From the NCBI GenBank assembly GCA_026195255.1, contig JAPHSS010000057.1, positions 1 through 38,114 on the forward strand: 38,114 nucleotides of DNA, read 5' to 3'. Within the stretch, counting starts at the first letter, position 1. Each line of letters begins with the position of its first letter. This document shows, piece after piece, positions 7,955 through 17,318 of the stretch. Below the pieces are notes generated by a model that was given only the letters and a program-made list of their open reading frames with translations, made no database searches and was not told where the DNA came from. The stretch comes from Gammaproteobacteria bacterium (GTDB taxonomy: Bacteria > Pseudomonadota > Gammaproteobacteria > SZUA-229). Position numbers and translations under genes: made by a program.

Positions 7955-9412
7955 CTAGGCCTTACTTTCAGCCGTCCAGGCAAGATCCAGCTGTTTAGCT
8001 GCACGCACTTCATCCAGCCTGTTTACCGGCATAGTATAGGGGGCGTTATGTAACATATCTGCATCTGTTTCTGCTTCCTGCTGAACTTGTACCAGCGCCT
8101 CTATAAACCCATCTAACGTTTCTTTTGCTTCTGACTCTGTAGGTTCAATTAATAAACATTCAGGAACTAACAGGGGAAAATAAGTTGTAGGCGCATGATA
8201 ACCTAAATCTAATAGTCGCTTAGCAAAATCCATTGCACTGACGTTAAGTTCTTTTGCCTGCTTTTTAAGGGTAATAATAAACTCGTGTGAAGCATAACGA
8301 TCCGGTATTGCGGCTTCAAAACCTCGCGCTTTTAACTGCGTCAGCATATAGTTTGCATTAAGCGTTGCGAACTCACCCACTCGCTGCATACCTTCAGCAC
8401 CCAACAAACGCATATAAATATAAGCGCGTAACAAAACACCTGGATTACCAAAAAATGCCGACATACGACCAATACTATGCGGGCAATCTTCTTCTGTTAA
8501 CCACTGAAATTCATCACCGACTTTTTTCACACCTGGCATTGGCATAAAAGGTTTTAGTCGTTCTGCCACACCAATTGCACCAGAACCTGGCCCCCCACCG
8601 CCATGCGGTGTTGAGAATGTTTTATGCAAGTTTGAGTGAATAACATCAAAACCCATATCACCCGGACGAATTTTGCCCAGAATTGCATTTAAATTTGCAC
8701 CATCGTAATAAAGCAAACCACCTACATCATGAATAATTTTAGCAATCTCTTCAATGCGACGCTCAAACACACCTAATGTAGATGGGTTGGTTAACATTAA
8801 ACCGGCTGTTTGAGGGCCCACCGCTTCTTTTAAGACGTCAATATCAACATCACCATTAGCCAATGTTGAAATTTCTTTAACGGTGTAACCACACATAGTC
8901 GCAGTAGCAGGGTTCGTTCCGTGCGCGGCATCTGGAACTAAAATTTCTTTACGTTCAGTATCGCCATTGGCATCGTGATAAGCACGAATCATTGCAATAC
9001 CTGCGAACTCACCCTGTGCACCGGCCATTGGCGCTAATGAAAAACCTGCCATACCTGTTACGTCACATAACATTTCCTGTAATTCGTACATGCATTCCAT
9101 AAAACCCTGAGAGAGTTTTTCCGGGGCTAATGGATGACGCGATAAAAAGCCCGGTAACATTGCCAATGAATTACACACACGAGGATTGTGCTTCATGGTG
9201 CACGAGCCTAATGGGTAAAAATGTGTATCGATAGAAAAGTTTTTCTGCGACAAAGACGTGTAATGACGCACTGCCTGCATTTCTGAAACTTCTGGTAAAC
9301 CTGGCTTTTCTTCACGTAACAAAGACGCGGGAATATCCGTGGGCATTTCATTGCCAGAAGTTGATTGAATTTTCGTTTTACGGCCTTTAGCTGAGTGTTC
9401 AAAAATTAACAT
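7955..9412 (-). CDS. gcvPB: Glycine dehydrogenase (decarboxylating), P protein subunit 2
   Basis: The C-terminal half of the two-subunit P protein. With GcvPA it decarboxylates glycine using pyridoxal phosphate and passes aminomethyl to the lipoyl arm of GcvH. At 485 residues it is of normal length. The PLP-binding lysine is Lys264 in NLHKTFSTPHGGGGPG; the conserved YPLGSCTMKHNPR and DAAHGTNPA segments are present. It starts 13 bp after gcvPA and is the last gene of the gcvT-H-PA-PB operon. The split P protein differs from the single-chain form of E. coli. Confidence 0.97.
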   Translation of the reverse strand: MLIFEHSAKGRKTKIQSTSGNEMPTDIPASLLREEKPGLPEVSEMQAVRHYTSLSQKNFSIDTHFYPLGSCTMKHNPRVCNSLAMLPGFLSRHPLAPEKLSQGFMECMYELQEMLCDVTGMAGFSLAPMAGAQGEFAGIAMIRAYHDANGDTERKEILVPDAAHGTNPATATMCGYTVKEISTLANGDVDIDVLKEAVGPQTAGLMLTNPSTLGVFERRIEEIAKIIHDVGGLLYYDGANLNAILGKIRPGDMGFDVIHSNLHKTFSTPHGGGGPGSGAIGVAERLKPFMPMPGVKKVGDEFQWLTEEDCPHSIGRMSAFFGNPGVLLRAYIYMRLLGAEGMQRVGEFATLNANYMLTQLKARGFEAAIPDRYASHEFIITLKKQAKELNVSAMDFAKRLLDLGYHAPTTYFPLLVPECLLIEPTESEAKETLDGFIEALVQVQQEAETDADMLHNAPYTMPVNRLDEVRAAKQLDLAWTAESKA

Positions 9413-9425
9413 GATCTAATACCGC

Positions 9426-10784
9426 CTATTTCAATGCAGCAGCTAAGGCTGTAGCAAATGTTTCAATATCTTCTGCGATACGTAACTCTGTCGCACAAAC
9501 TAAAATACAATCTTTCATTTCAGGATAATCTGCAGATAAATCCAGACCACCTAAAATATTTTGTTCGGCTAATTTAGCTAACACATCAGCTGCCGATTTA
9601 TTTACTTTAATTACAGCTTCATGAAAACGAGGTTGATCAAAGACAATTTCTACACCGTCAATTGTTGATAATTTTTCAACCAGTTGCTGTGTATTCGCAT
9701 GACAGCTTAATGCAGTTTGTTTTAAACCTTCAGGGCCTAACAAGCTCATATGAATTGTTGATGCAGTAACAACCAAACCCTGATTGGTGCAAATATTTGA
9801 AGTCGCCTTAGAGCGACGTATATGTTGCTCACGTGCCTGCAACGTTAAAACAAAACCTTCGCGACCTTCCTGGTCAACCGTACGGCCAACAATACGACCT
9901 GGCATTTGACGAACAAAAGCTTTCTTACAGGTCATGATTCCATAATACGGGCCACCAGATGACATTGGCGCACCTAATGGCTGACCATCACCCACTGCAA
10001 TATCTGCACCGCTATCGCCCCAAACTCCTGGTGGCTTCAAAATAGCTAAACTCAAAGGGTTAACTACCGCAATAACAACAATATCATTTTCATGCGCCCA
10101 TGTAGTAATTGCATCTACATCTTCCAGTGTACCGAAAAAGTTAGGCTGCGAAATAACCACCGCAGTAATATCTTCACCGCTAAATGCCTTAAGCGCATCC
10201 ATTGATGTTTTACTGGTTGTGTTATCAATTTCTACATCCACCAATTCAATATTCTGGTGTTTAACTATTGTTTCAGTAACGTGTTTATAGGTTGGATTAA
10301 CCGAACGCGGAACTAAAATTTTACGCGACCTGGATTTACGATTAGAACGAACCGCCATCAACACCGCTTCGGCCATTGCCGTCGCGCCATCGTATAAAGA
10401 AGCATTAGACGCATCCATACCGGTTAATGCTGTCATCATACTTTGGAATTCGTAGGTTAACTGCAAGGTGCCTTGTGATGCTTCTGCCTGATAAGGAGTA
10501 TACGCAGTATAATATTCACCACGCGTGGTAATTTGCCATACCGCAGCAGGAATATGATGATCGTATGAACCTGCGCCAATAAAGCATAGTGGCTGACCAT
10601 CTTTCGCAGCACGTTGCTGCATTAAACGATTAATGCTCATTTCATTTAAACCAGCAGGCACTTTTTCAAGCCCCTTAATTTTTAAATGAGCAGGGATTTC
10701 ATCAAATAAATTTTCAATGCTGTCGATGCCAATGACAGACAACATTTCATTAATTTCTTCTTCGGTATGAGGTACAAATGGCAT
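9426..10784 (-). CDS. gcvPA: Glycine dehydrogenase (decarboxylating), P protein subunit 1
   Basis: The N-terminal half of the split P protein, 452 residues. It has the family opening [15 protein letters not shown], then [30 protein letters not shown] and the [12 protein letters not shown] segment. It forms the heterotetrameric P protein with GcvPB. An AT-rich, repeat-bearing gap of about 130 bp separates it from gcvH upstream. Confidence 0.96.
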   Translation of the reverse strand: MPFVPHTEEEINEMLSVIGIDSIENLFDEIPAHLKIKGLEKVPAGLNEMSINRLMQQRAAKDGQPLCFIGAGSYDHHIPAAVWQITTRGEYYTAYTPYQAEASQGTLQLTYEFQSMMTALTGMDASNASLYDGATAMAEAVLMAVRSNRKSRSRKILVPRSVNPTYKHVTETIVKHQNIELVDVEIDNTTSKTSMDALKAFSGEDITAVVISQPNFFGTLEDVDAITTWAHENDIVVIAVVNPLSLAILKPPGVWGDSGADIAVGDGQPLGAPMSSGGPYYGIMTCKKAFVRQMPGRIVGRTVDQEGREGFVLTLQAREQHIRRSKATSNICTNQGLVVTASTIHMSLLGPEGLKQTALSCHANTQQLVEKLSTIDGVEIVFDQPRFHEAVIKVNKSAADVLAKLAEQNILGGLDLSADYPEMKDCILVCATELRIAEDIETFATALAAALK

Positions 10785-10814
10785 GTTAATTCACTACTTA
10801 AATTAGTTTACTTT

Positions 10815-10914
10815 TTTGCCACAGAGGCACAGATTCCGCAGAGAAGACTTATGTTTATATTTCGCGTAGCGAAAAAACTCTGTGCTCTCAGTGCCTCTGA
10901 GGCAAATCTTCTTT
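10815..10914. repeat. Inverted-repeat element between gcvH and gcvPA
   Basis: The 29-bp ends (10815-10843 and 10886-10914) are imperfect inverted repeats matching at 23 of 29 positions, both built on TTTGCC-CAGAGGCAC. A second small palindrome, TTCGC-gta-GCGAA, lies in the middle (10861-10873). The element sits inside the operon just after the gcvH stop. It looks like a REP/MITE-type insertion and could attenuate or stabilise the gcv transcript. Confidence 0.65.
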
Positions 10915-10916
10915 CT

Positions 10917-11306
10917 TTACTCGTCTTCGCACTCAGTTTCGTAAGTACTGGCATCCATTAATTGCTCAATATCATCTTCATCAGCTGGTTTAATTTTAAA
11001 TATCCAGCCATCGTCGTATGGCGATGAGTTAATCATTTCAGGCTCATCAACTAATGCTTGATTAGTGTCTACAACTACACCTGTAATTGGCATGTAGATA
11101 TCAGATGCTGCTTTTACTGATTCAACAACACAACTTGCGTCACCTTGCGACAATTCAGCATCAACTTCTGGTAACTCAACAAATACAATATCACCCAATG
11201 CTTCTTGTGCATGGCCACTAATACCAATAGTTATCGTTCCATCATCGTTTAAACGTGCCCACTCATGTGATGCTGTATAACGTAAATCTGTAGGTATTTC
11301 ACTCAT
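10917..11306 (-). CDS. gcvH: Glycine cleavage system H protein
   Basis: The lipoyl carrier that shuttles the aminomethyl group between the P, T and L proteins. I start it at the ATG at 11306 (129 residues, the normal length), because MSEIPTDLRYTASHEWA is the family N-terminus and a GAGG ribosome binding site lies just upstream; an 18-codon in-frame extension is unlikely. The lipoylated lysine is Lys65 in VVESVKAASD. It is second in the operon, 87 bp after gcvT. Confidence 0.96.
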   Translation of the reverse strand: MSEIPTDLRYTASHEWARLNDDGTITIGISGHAQEALGDIVFVELPEVDAELSQGDASCVVESVKAASDIYMPITGVVVDTNQALVDEPEMINSSPYDDGWIFKIKPADEDDIEQLMDASTYETECEDE

Positions 11307-11393
11307 CTTAATATCCTCTTTATTACAATTTTTAAACTGAAGCCTTAGCTTCATTATCAATAATTAAACTATTCGTTTTTTATATCAATCTAG

Positions 11394-12476
11394 TTATAAA
11401 CAAGATTTACCTTCACGGAAGAATGCGGGCTTAACAACTTTTGCTTTTAATAATTTACCACGCACTTCTACATCACAATAGTCACCAATTGCTACTGGCA
11501 CCCTGGCGATAGCAATTGCCTGTTTCAGGCTAGGTGAGAAAGTACCTGAAGTAATTTCACCTTCACCAGCCTCGCATAAAACTTTCATGTGACCACGCAA
11601 AACACCTTTACCTTCTAAGACAAGGCCAACCAGTTTTTGCTTCACACCCGCAGCTTTTTCAGCAACAATTTTATCACGACCAATAAAGTTTCTATCCTCA
11701 GGCTCCCATGCAATGGTCCAACCTAAGTTGGAAATTAAGGGTGATGTACTTTCATCCATATCCGTGCCGTAAAGATTCATACCCGCTTCTAAACGTAATG
11801 TATCTCTAGCACCTAAACCAATTGGTTTAACACCTGCTTCAGCCAGTGCCTCCCAGAAAGCAGGTGCCTCAGACTCGGGTAACATAATTTCAAAACCGTC
11901 TTCACCGGTATAGCCTGTGCGAGCAACAAACCAGTCGCCTGATGCGACACCGACAAAACGTTTTAAATCAGCTGACGCCTGACTCACATCAAGGGGTAAT
12001 ACTGATAAGGCCTTTTTGCGGGCATTGGGCCCCTGAACGGCAATCATCGCTAACTCAGGGTGCTCGGTTACTGAAACATCAAAATCAGCTGACTGTTTTC
12101 TGATCCAGGCCAGGTCTTTGTCACGCGTTCCCGCATTAACCACCATACGGAACCATTGATCGTTCATATAATAAACAATCAAATCATCAATAACGCCGCC
12201 TTGTTCATCAAGCATGGCGCTATATAAGGCTTTTCCTTCGCTTTTTAATTTTGCCACATCATTGGCCAGCAGGTATCGCAGAAAGTTAATAACCTCCTCA
12301 CCTTCAAGGTCAACAACTGTCATATGAGACACATCAAACATACCGGCGTCAGTACGCACCTGATGATGCTCATCAACTTGTGAGCCATAATTAATAGGCA
12401 TTTCCCAGCCAGCGAAATCAACGATTTTACCACCATGATTCTGGTGGTTTTCAAATAGACAGGTTCTTTGACTCAT
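11394..12476 (-). CDS. gcvT: Aminomethyltransferase (glycine cleavage T protein)
   Basis: Transfers the methylene group from aminomethyl-GcvH to tetrahydrofolate, releasing ammonia. A 360-residue protein with the folate-binding GcvT domain (about 5-255: [58 protein letters not shown]) and the C-terminal barrel (about 270-355, [17 protein letters not shown]). A GGAGAA ribosome binding site precedes the ATG. It is first in the operon and lies directly downstream of a glycine riboswitch. Confidence 0.97.
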   Translation of the reverse strand: MSQRTCLFENHQNHGGKIVDFAGWEMPINYGSQVDEHHQVRTDAGMFDVSHMTVVDLEGEEVINFLRYLLANDVAKLKSEGKALYSAMLDEQGGVIDDLIVYYMNDQWFRMVVNAGTRDKDLAWIRKQSADFDVSVTEHPELAMIAVQGPNARKKALSVLPLDVSQASADLKRFVGVASGDWFVARTGYTGEDGFEIMLPESEAPAFWEALAEAGVKPIGLGARDTLRLEAGMNLYGTDMDESTSPLISNLGWTIAWEPEDRNFIGRDKIVAEKAAGVKQKLVGLVLEGKGVLRGHMKVLCEAGEGEITSGTFSPSLKQAIAIARVPVAIGDYCDVEVRGKLLKAKVVKPAFFREGKSCL

Positions 12477-12504
12477 TACAAAAGGTTCTCCAGTTAAAAG
12501 AAAA

Positions 12505-12710
12505 CCCCTCTGTCCGGTTACCTGAGAGATTGACGCAACTCTTAGATAGAATAAGTGTTAACGCGTCCCCTTCGGTGGGCTTTTAGCCGCTCTCCAGAGT
12601 CAATTGCCAGTATTCTGACGCGAAGCTGTAGTCCTTCTACCTGAGCGTTTGCGGGTGGTTGCGCCTTCGGTGCCTTTCCATATATCGATACAGAAAGATC
12701 TCTCCCACAG
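12505..12710 (-). promoter_or_regulatory. Tandem glycine riboswitch upstream of gcvT
   Basis: Read on the minus strand, two glycine aptamers follow each other. Aptamer 1 (about 12622-12710) has GGGAGAG, then GCACCGAAGGCGCAA, then CAAACGCTCAGGTAGAAGGAC. Aptamer 2 (about 12505-12602) has TCTGGAGAGC, then CCCACCGAAGGGG, then CAATCTCTCAGGTAACCGGACAG. These are the conserved core blocks of the glycine riboswitch class. Aptamer 2 ends 28 bp before the gcvT start and its G-rich tail leads into TTTTC, so control could act on termination or on ribosome access. In this class glycine usually turns gcv expression on. A possible -10 box (TATAGT, complement of 12754-12759) lies upstream, but I see no convincing -35 box. 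Confidence 0.93.
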
Positions 12711-13048
12711 CCTCAAGCCATACCGGTTAAAGTACAGCCTAAATTGAGCGCGTACTATAAACCAGATAAGGCTGAATTACCAGATACTGCTTCTGCATCA
12801 ACCTCTAAAGCTCTTAATGCCGTGCTGGTTGATATCCCGCAGATTATTCATTAGCCGGCTTACCGTAAGTAACTGCCTTATAGAGGAATTACCGGAAAGA
12901 TAATCTGAAAGAGCTCTCTCTGTTGAGTAACTTCTCCATCGGGGAAAGGTTACCAATTTTTGGCGCCCTGAGCTTCACCCTGCCCCCTACAGCTTATGTG
13001 TTTATTATTTACATCTGACAGTTTTATTAGATGCATTTTATTTATAAA
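12711..13048. other. Gene-free leader and spacer between the gcv riboswitch and ubiI
   Basis: About 340 bp without a credible gene. It should hold the promoter of the gcv operon near its left side. At 12941-12987 it carries a partial copy of the GGGGAAAGG...GCGCCCTG repeat found at 4519-4657. No other structure stands out. Confidence 0.6.
12941..12987. repeat. Partial third copy of the GGGGAAAGG/GCGCCCTG repeat
   Basis: The segment begins GGGGAAAGGT, continues TTTTTGGCGCCCTG and ends near TGCCCCCT. It matches one arm of the MITE-like element at 4519-4657 with an internal change after GCGCCCTG. No inverted partner is visible nearby, so this is a solo or decayed end. Confidence 0.6.
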
Positions 13049-14266
13049 CTACCAACCAATTGATTTTGCCATTTCGGGCAGATCACCCTCAAGCCCTAAT
13101 GCATGTCGCATTAGTTTATTTTTTACCGGCCCCATGTTATTTACAATATTCAAGCCCGCATTACGCAGCAAAGACAATTCTGATTGCTCATTACTAAATA
13201 GATTTTTAAAGCCACTCATACTTGCCATCATCAGGCTATTGTCTGCCCTGCGCCAACGCTCATAACGCCTTAATGTAGTCAGTGAAGAAATGCTTTTACC
13301 CTGCGACCTGGCTTTTATAATCACTTCAGCTAGTGCGGCAGCATCTAGCAACCCCAGATTTACACCCTGCCCCGCCAGGGGATGAATAGTGTGTGCAGCA
13401 TCGCCAAGCAGTGCCAGGCCCTGTTTTACATATTCATTGGCATGGCGTCTAATCAACGGGAACGCAGCGCGGCGGCTCACCGACTCTACTTTACCCAAGG
13501 TATTTTCAAACGCGCTTTGTAACTCGGTTATAAATAACTCTTCATCCATTTCAATTAATTCATCTGCACGTTTATTTTCTGCAGACCATACAATGGAACA
13601 CGAGCCATCACTTAACGGTAAAAATGCCAGTGGCCCAGTAGGTAAAAAGCGTTGCCATGCTGTATTTTTATGATGTAATGAACTCTTAACTATAGCAACA
13701 ATCGCTTTTTGTTCGTATGCCGATTTATCTATTTCAATAGCGGCTGCTTCTCGTACTTTTGAGTTTGCTCCGTCGGCGCCAATTAATAATTTAGCATTTA
13801 ATGTATCACCGCTTTCTAAAAGCACTTGCTGAGAAGTTTCAGAAAAGTTAATTTCTGTTACCTTTTGGGGACACAACCAGTCGATATCAGGAAGTTTTAA
13901 ACATTGTTCCAGCAAGGAAAACTGTATAACTTTATTTTCAATTATATGGCCAATTGAATCCAGCCCTAAATCAGCCGCATCAAAATGTATGCTTCCATCA
14001 CCGGTCGCATCCCAAACATGCATATGCTGATAAGAACAGACGCGGCGCTTTAACATAGCCTGCCAGGCATTTACATTTTGCAATATCTGTTGTGACGACT
14101 TACTTATTGCCGATACACGCAACTCATAATCATCATTTGTTTTAATATCTTCAGGCGCATACGCTTCAACAACAGCCACTTTAAATTGTTGCTGCCCTAA
14201 AGCGCAGGCAAGCGTTAAGCCGACCATACCACCGCCAATAATAATAATATCGTACTGATCTTTCAT
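13049..14266 (-). CDS. ubiI: Ubiquinone biosynthesis FAD hydroxylase, UbiI (VisC) type
   Basis: A flavin monooxygenase of the UbiH/UbiF/VisC/COQ6 family that hydroxylates the ubiquinone precursor ring, C5 for UbiI. Start at 14266 gives 405 residues beginning MKDQYDIIIIGGGMVG, the FAD-binding GxGxxG. The longer frame begins inside a repeat and is rejected. The second FAD motif, GDAAHTIHPLAGQGVNLG, with GD and VNLG rather than GN and NLAL, favours UbiI over UbiH. A DG motif (GADGANSKVR) is near residue 165. It follows ubiH on the same strand, as in E. coli. The regiospecificity is inferred from motif and synteny. Confidence 0.9.
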   Translation of the reverse strand: MKDQYDIIIIGGGMVGLTLACALGQQQFKVAVVEAYAPEDIKTNDDYELRVSAISKSSQQILQNVNAWQAMLKRRVCSYQHMHVWDATGDGSIHFDAADLGLDSIGHIIENKVIQFSLLEQCLKLPDIDWLCPQKVTEINFSETSQQVLLESGDTLNAKLLIGADGANSKVREAAAIEIDKSAYEQKAIVAIVKSSLHHKNTAWQRFLPTGPLAFLPLSDGSCSIVWSAENKRADELIEMDEELFITELQSAFENTLGKVESVSRRAAFPLIRRHANEYVKQGLALLGDAAHTIHPLAGQGVNLGLLDAAALAEVIIKARSQGKSISSLTTLRRYERWRRADNSLMMASMSGFKNLFSNEQSELSLLRNAGLNIVNNMGPVKNKLMRHALGLEGDLPEMAKSIGW

Positions 14267-14277
14267 TTGATAAAAAC

Positions 14278-14424
14278 AAAACGCGAATGAACGCAAATAA
14301 ACGCGAATAAAAACATATTTATAACTCTTTTGTTTTCAGGCAATAATCTCGAATTTATCCACAACCTATACAGCATAGCGACTTCAAAACAACATTTGTG
14401 TTTATTTGCGTTCATTTGCGTTTT
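14278..14424. repeat. MITE-like element between ubiH and ubiI
   Basis: The ends are inverted copies of a tandem decamer-like motif: AAAACGCGAATGAACGC, then AAATAAACG at 14278 onwards, and the complement at 14399-14424. About 90 bp of unrelated sequence lies between them. The left end is only 11 bp from the ubiI start codon, so it replaces the normal upstream region. The same termini occur in a larger element at 15685-15928. No transposase is present. Confidence 0.75.
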
Positions 14425-14449
14425 CTCTTTGCTTGCATTTAAAGAACTT

Positions 14450-15664
14450 TCACAATGATAATCGACGCTGCAATTTATTCATGCGCCCTAACAGGCCCAT
14501 ACTCTGTCTTGCCATAAGTGAGCGCAGGGGTGATATTAAATTTACAGCAATTAATCCTGACGCCCTTAAATGGCCGAGCGCTGCATAATCATTTGAAAAA
14601 ATCTTCACCATTGAATCTGTAATCTTATACACACGGCGCATATCTTTGAGTCGTTTTGCATTGTATTCGGATAATAACAACGAATAACCAGGGTCATCAT
14701 TTTCTACAATTGTCTCGGCAATTTCTGCCACGTCACGTAACGCCAGATTATAACCCTGACCAGAAACCGGGTGTAATGTATGGGCCGCATTACCTATAAC
14801 CACCACTCGACCTTTAGTTATCTGTTCACTTTCTGTGTAAGCCAGTGGATATGAAAAGCGCTCGCCGGTTTTTTCAATATTACCCGCACGAAATCCGAAA
14901 CGTTGCTGCAATTCATTTATAAACTCAACATCCGTTAACTGCATTATTCGCGCTGTATCCTTCTGCTCACATGTCCATACTACTGAATAGCGGTTTTCCG
15001 TCATGGGTAAAAAAGCAAGTGGCCCACTATCTGTAAAGCGTTCATATGCAATACCATTATGAGACTGATCTGTTTTTACATTGGCAACAATAGCCGACTG
15101 TTTATAATCTTCTCGTTTAACATCTAATCCAGCCAAACGCCTTGTAACGGATGACACACCATCTGCAGCCACCAATAACTTTGCCTGCAGCAGCGTTTTT
15201 TCACCCTGCTGAGTTTTTATTTGAATAGAGACCTGATCTTTTTTATTTTCAAGCGACTCTATCGTTGCCGGAGAAAACCAGTCAACATGATTTAATGAAG
15301 TTACTTCACTTATTAAAAGTTGCCCCATCACCCGGTTTTCCACGACATAACCTAATGCTTCTACTTTTTCTTCTGTATGATTTATACGTGTAACACCAAG
15401 GTGACCGCGATCAGAAACATGAATAGACTTTATGGCTTCTATTTCGGGCTCTAACTTTTCCCACAACCCCATAGACTCCCATATCCTGCGTGAGCCATAA
15501 GAGAGCGCAATAGAACGATCATCAAAACTGGCTTGCGAACCTGAATTAAATTCATGCGCTTCAACCACAGCAATTTTCTTATCACTGTGGTTTTTTAAAG
15601 CCGCAACGAGACTGGCACCTACCATGCCACCACCGATTATTATTATGTCGTATTGATTGATCAT
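14450..15664 (-). CDS. ubiH: Ubiquinone biosynthesis FAD hydroxylase, UbiH type
   Basis: A second UbiH/COQ6-family flavin monooxygenase, 404 residues from the ATG at 15664 (MINQYDIIIIGGGMVGASL). UbiH hydroxylates C1 of the ubiquinone ring. Motifs: the N-terminal GGGMVG dinucleotide fold, VAADGVSSVTRRLAG near 165, and GNAAHTLHPVSGQGYNLALRD near 285. The GNAAHTLHP and NLALRD forms are UbiH-like. A longer frame runs back into the repeat at 15685 and is rejected. It lies between pepP and ubiI, the E. coli order. Repeat elements separate it from both neighbours. Confidence 0.92.
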   Translation of the reverse strand: MINQYDIIIIGGGMVGASLVAALKNHSDKKIAVVEAHEFNSGSQASFDDRSIALSYGSRRIWESMGLWEKLEPEIEAIKSIHVSDRGHLGVTRINHTEEKVEALGYVVENRVMGQLLISEVTSLNHVDWFSPATIESLENKKDQVSIQIKTQQGEKTLLQAKLLVAADGVSSVTRRLAGLDVKREDYKQSAIVANVKTDQSHNGIAYERFTDSGPLAFLPMTENRYSVVWTCEQKDTARIMQLTDVEFINELQQRFGFRAGNIEKTGERFSYPLAYTESEQITKGRVVVIGNAAHTLHPVSGQGYNLALRDVAEIAETIVENDDPGYSLLLSEYNAKRLKDMRRVYKITDSMVKIFSNDYAALGHLRASGLIAVNLISPLRSLMARQSMGLLGRMNKLQRRLSL

Positions 15665-15684
15665 AAGCAGAAAAAACAAAAGAA

Positions 15685-15928
15685 AAAGAAAACGCAAATG
15701 CACGCAAATAAACGCCAATAACCGCTATATGAAATTGCTTTATCTTGTTGAATAAACAAACAGACACTTGCTAAATTAAAAATTATATTCGAACACCTAT
15801 CGTAGTGACACATCTGTCTTGTTATTATATTACCCGCACACACGAAAACAGGCCCTTCGAACTCTCTCAGGGTAACATCACAACTTTGCGTACATTTGCG
15901 TTTATTTGCGTGCATTTGCGTTTTCTTT
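15685..15928. repeat. MITE-like element between pepP and ubiH
   Basis: The ends, about 34 bp each, are near-identical inverted repeats starting AAAGAAAACGCAAATGCACG and continuing with CGCAAATAAACGC units (15685-15720 and 15886-15928). The interior, about 165 bp, includes CCCTTCGAACTCTCTCAGGG, which resembles another common intergenic palindrome. It lies 20 bp from the ubiH start. It belongs to the same family as 14278-14424 but is about 100 bp longer. Confidence 0.75.
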
Positions 15929-15950
15929 TATACCCTCTAAAAAGATACAG

Positions 15951-17255
15951 CTAACCTTCAGCCATAATCGCTTCAATCTCATGTGTTGTTTTTGGCAAGC
16001 CAGCAGTCAACACTTCACAACCGTCTTTTGTTACTACCACGTCGTCTTCAATGCGCACACCAGTATTCCACCAGCGTTTTGCACCTCTACTTCCATGTGG
16101 AATATATAAACCCGGCTCAATCGTTAATACCATACCCGGCTCTAACAGACGCCACTCATCATCAACCTTATAATCACCCACATCATGCACGTCCATACCC
16201 AGCCAGTGTCCGGTTCGGTGCATATAATATTTCTTATAAGCTTCTTCTTTAATGAGTTTACTCAAGGTGCCTTTTAATAAACCTAATTCGATCATGCCTT
16301 TTGTCAGCCTTTTTACCGCAGCAATATGCGGATCATTCCAGTGATTACCCGGTTTCACCTGTTTGATAGCATCTAAATTTGCCTGCACAACTAAATCAAA
16401 AATTTCTTTTTGTGCATCGGTGTATTTACCATTGACTGGAAATGAACGGGTAATATCAGCGTCATAACCACCGAATTCACAGCCCGCATCAATCAGAACC
16501 AGCTCACCATCATTAAGCGGCATATTGTTTTCGGTATAATGCAAAATACAACTATTGGCTCCGCCGCCCACAATACTAGGGTAAGCCCAGGTTGCACCGT
16601 TACGCTGAAACTCATACATGATTACCGCATCAAGCTCATATTCATTAATACCGGGTTTACACATTCGCATCGCACATTTATGTGCCTCGACTGAAATCCT
16701 GGCGGCTTTTTTCATTAAGCGCAATTCATCACGACTTTTAAATAAACGCATGTCATGTAGCAAATAATCCAGTGACACAAATTCATACGGCACATGCCCG
16801 CCAGAACGAGACTGTTTACGTAATGAATTAACCCAGTCCATTACACGTTTATCAAACAGGGGATCTAGACCCATGGTGTGATAAACACGCTCACAATGTT
16901 CCATTAACCCTGGCAGAATATCGTCTATATCATCTATTGGAAATGCGTCATCGGCAGCATAAAATTCTCTGGCTCCATCGGGCCCACAACGGCGACCATG
17001 CCAAATTTCCTGCTCTTCATCTTTGTCCCTGCAAAATAATATGTATTCCCCATTTTTACGCCCGGGCACTAATACAATGACTGCTTCAGGTTCAGGAAAA
17101 CCACTTAGGTAAAAGAAATCACTATCTTGACGGTAGGGATAATCCACATCTCGATTTCTACAGCGAACGGGAGCCGCTGGTAAAATGGCTATGCCATCTT
17201 CACCAATCATTCGCAGAAGCTGCTTTCTATGTCGTGCGTGTATTTTCTGATCCAT
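15951..17255 (-). CDS. pepP: Xaa-Pro aminopeptidase P
   Basis: A 434-residue cytoplasmic metallopeptidase that removes an N-terminal residue preceding proline. It has the N-terminal AMP_N domain (about 5-135, with RNRDVDYPYRQDSDFFYLSGFPEP) and the C-terminal pita-bread M24 domain. The metal ligands are visible: Asp pair in IDAGCEFGGYDADITRSFP, His in HRTGHWLGMDVHDVG, Glu in TIEPGLYIP and Glu in VRIEDDVVV. An AAAGG ribosome binding site precedes the ATG at 17255. It lies downstream of ygfB and upstream of ubiH, as in E. coli. A run of eight C residues on its coding strand lies just upstream. Confidence 0.97.
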   Translation of the reverse strand: MDQKIHARHRKQLLRMIGEDGIAILPAAPVRCRNRDVDYPYRQDSDFFYLSGFPEPEAVIVLVPGRKNGEYILFCRDKDEEQEIWHGRRCGPDGAREFYAADDAFPIDDIDDILPGLMEHCERVYHTMGLDPLFDKRVMDWVNSLRKQSRSGGHVPYEFVSLDYLLHDMRLFKSRDELRLMKKAARISVEAHKCAMRMCKPGINEYELDAVIMYEFQRNGATWAYPSIVGGGANSCILHYTENNMPLNDGELVLIDAGCEFGGYDADITRSFPVNGKYTDAQKEIFDLVVQANLDAIKQVKPGNHWNDPHIAAVKRLTKGMIELGLLKGTLSKLIKEEAYKKYYMHRTGHWLGMDVHDVGDYKVDDEWRLLEPGMVLTIEPGLYIPHGSRGAKRWWNTGVRIEDDVVVTKDGCEVLTAGLPKTTHEIEAIMAEG

Positions 17256-17318
17256 GTAAAACCTTTAATCTTTCGTCTCTTAATTCCAGTGGAATATGGG
17301 GGGGGTGCTAACGTATAT

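Noticed and set aside
14267-14296. Upstream extension of ubiI (MRSFAF...)
   Set aside because: The extension is translated from the repeat end at 14278; the same peptide-like start appears at other copies of the repeat, so it is not part of the gene.
15665-15718. Upstream extension of ubiH
   Set aside because: It is also translated from a repeat end, and the FAD-binding N-terminus begins at 15664.
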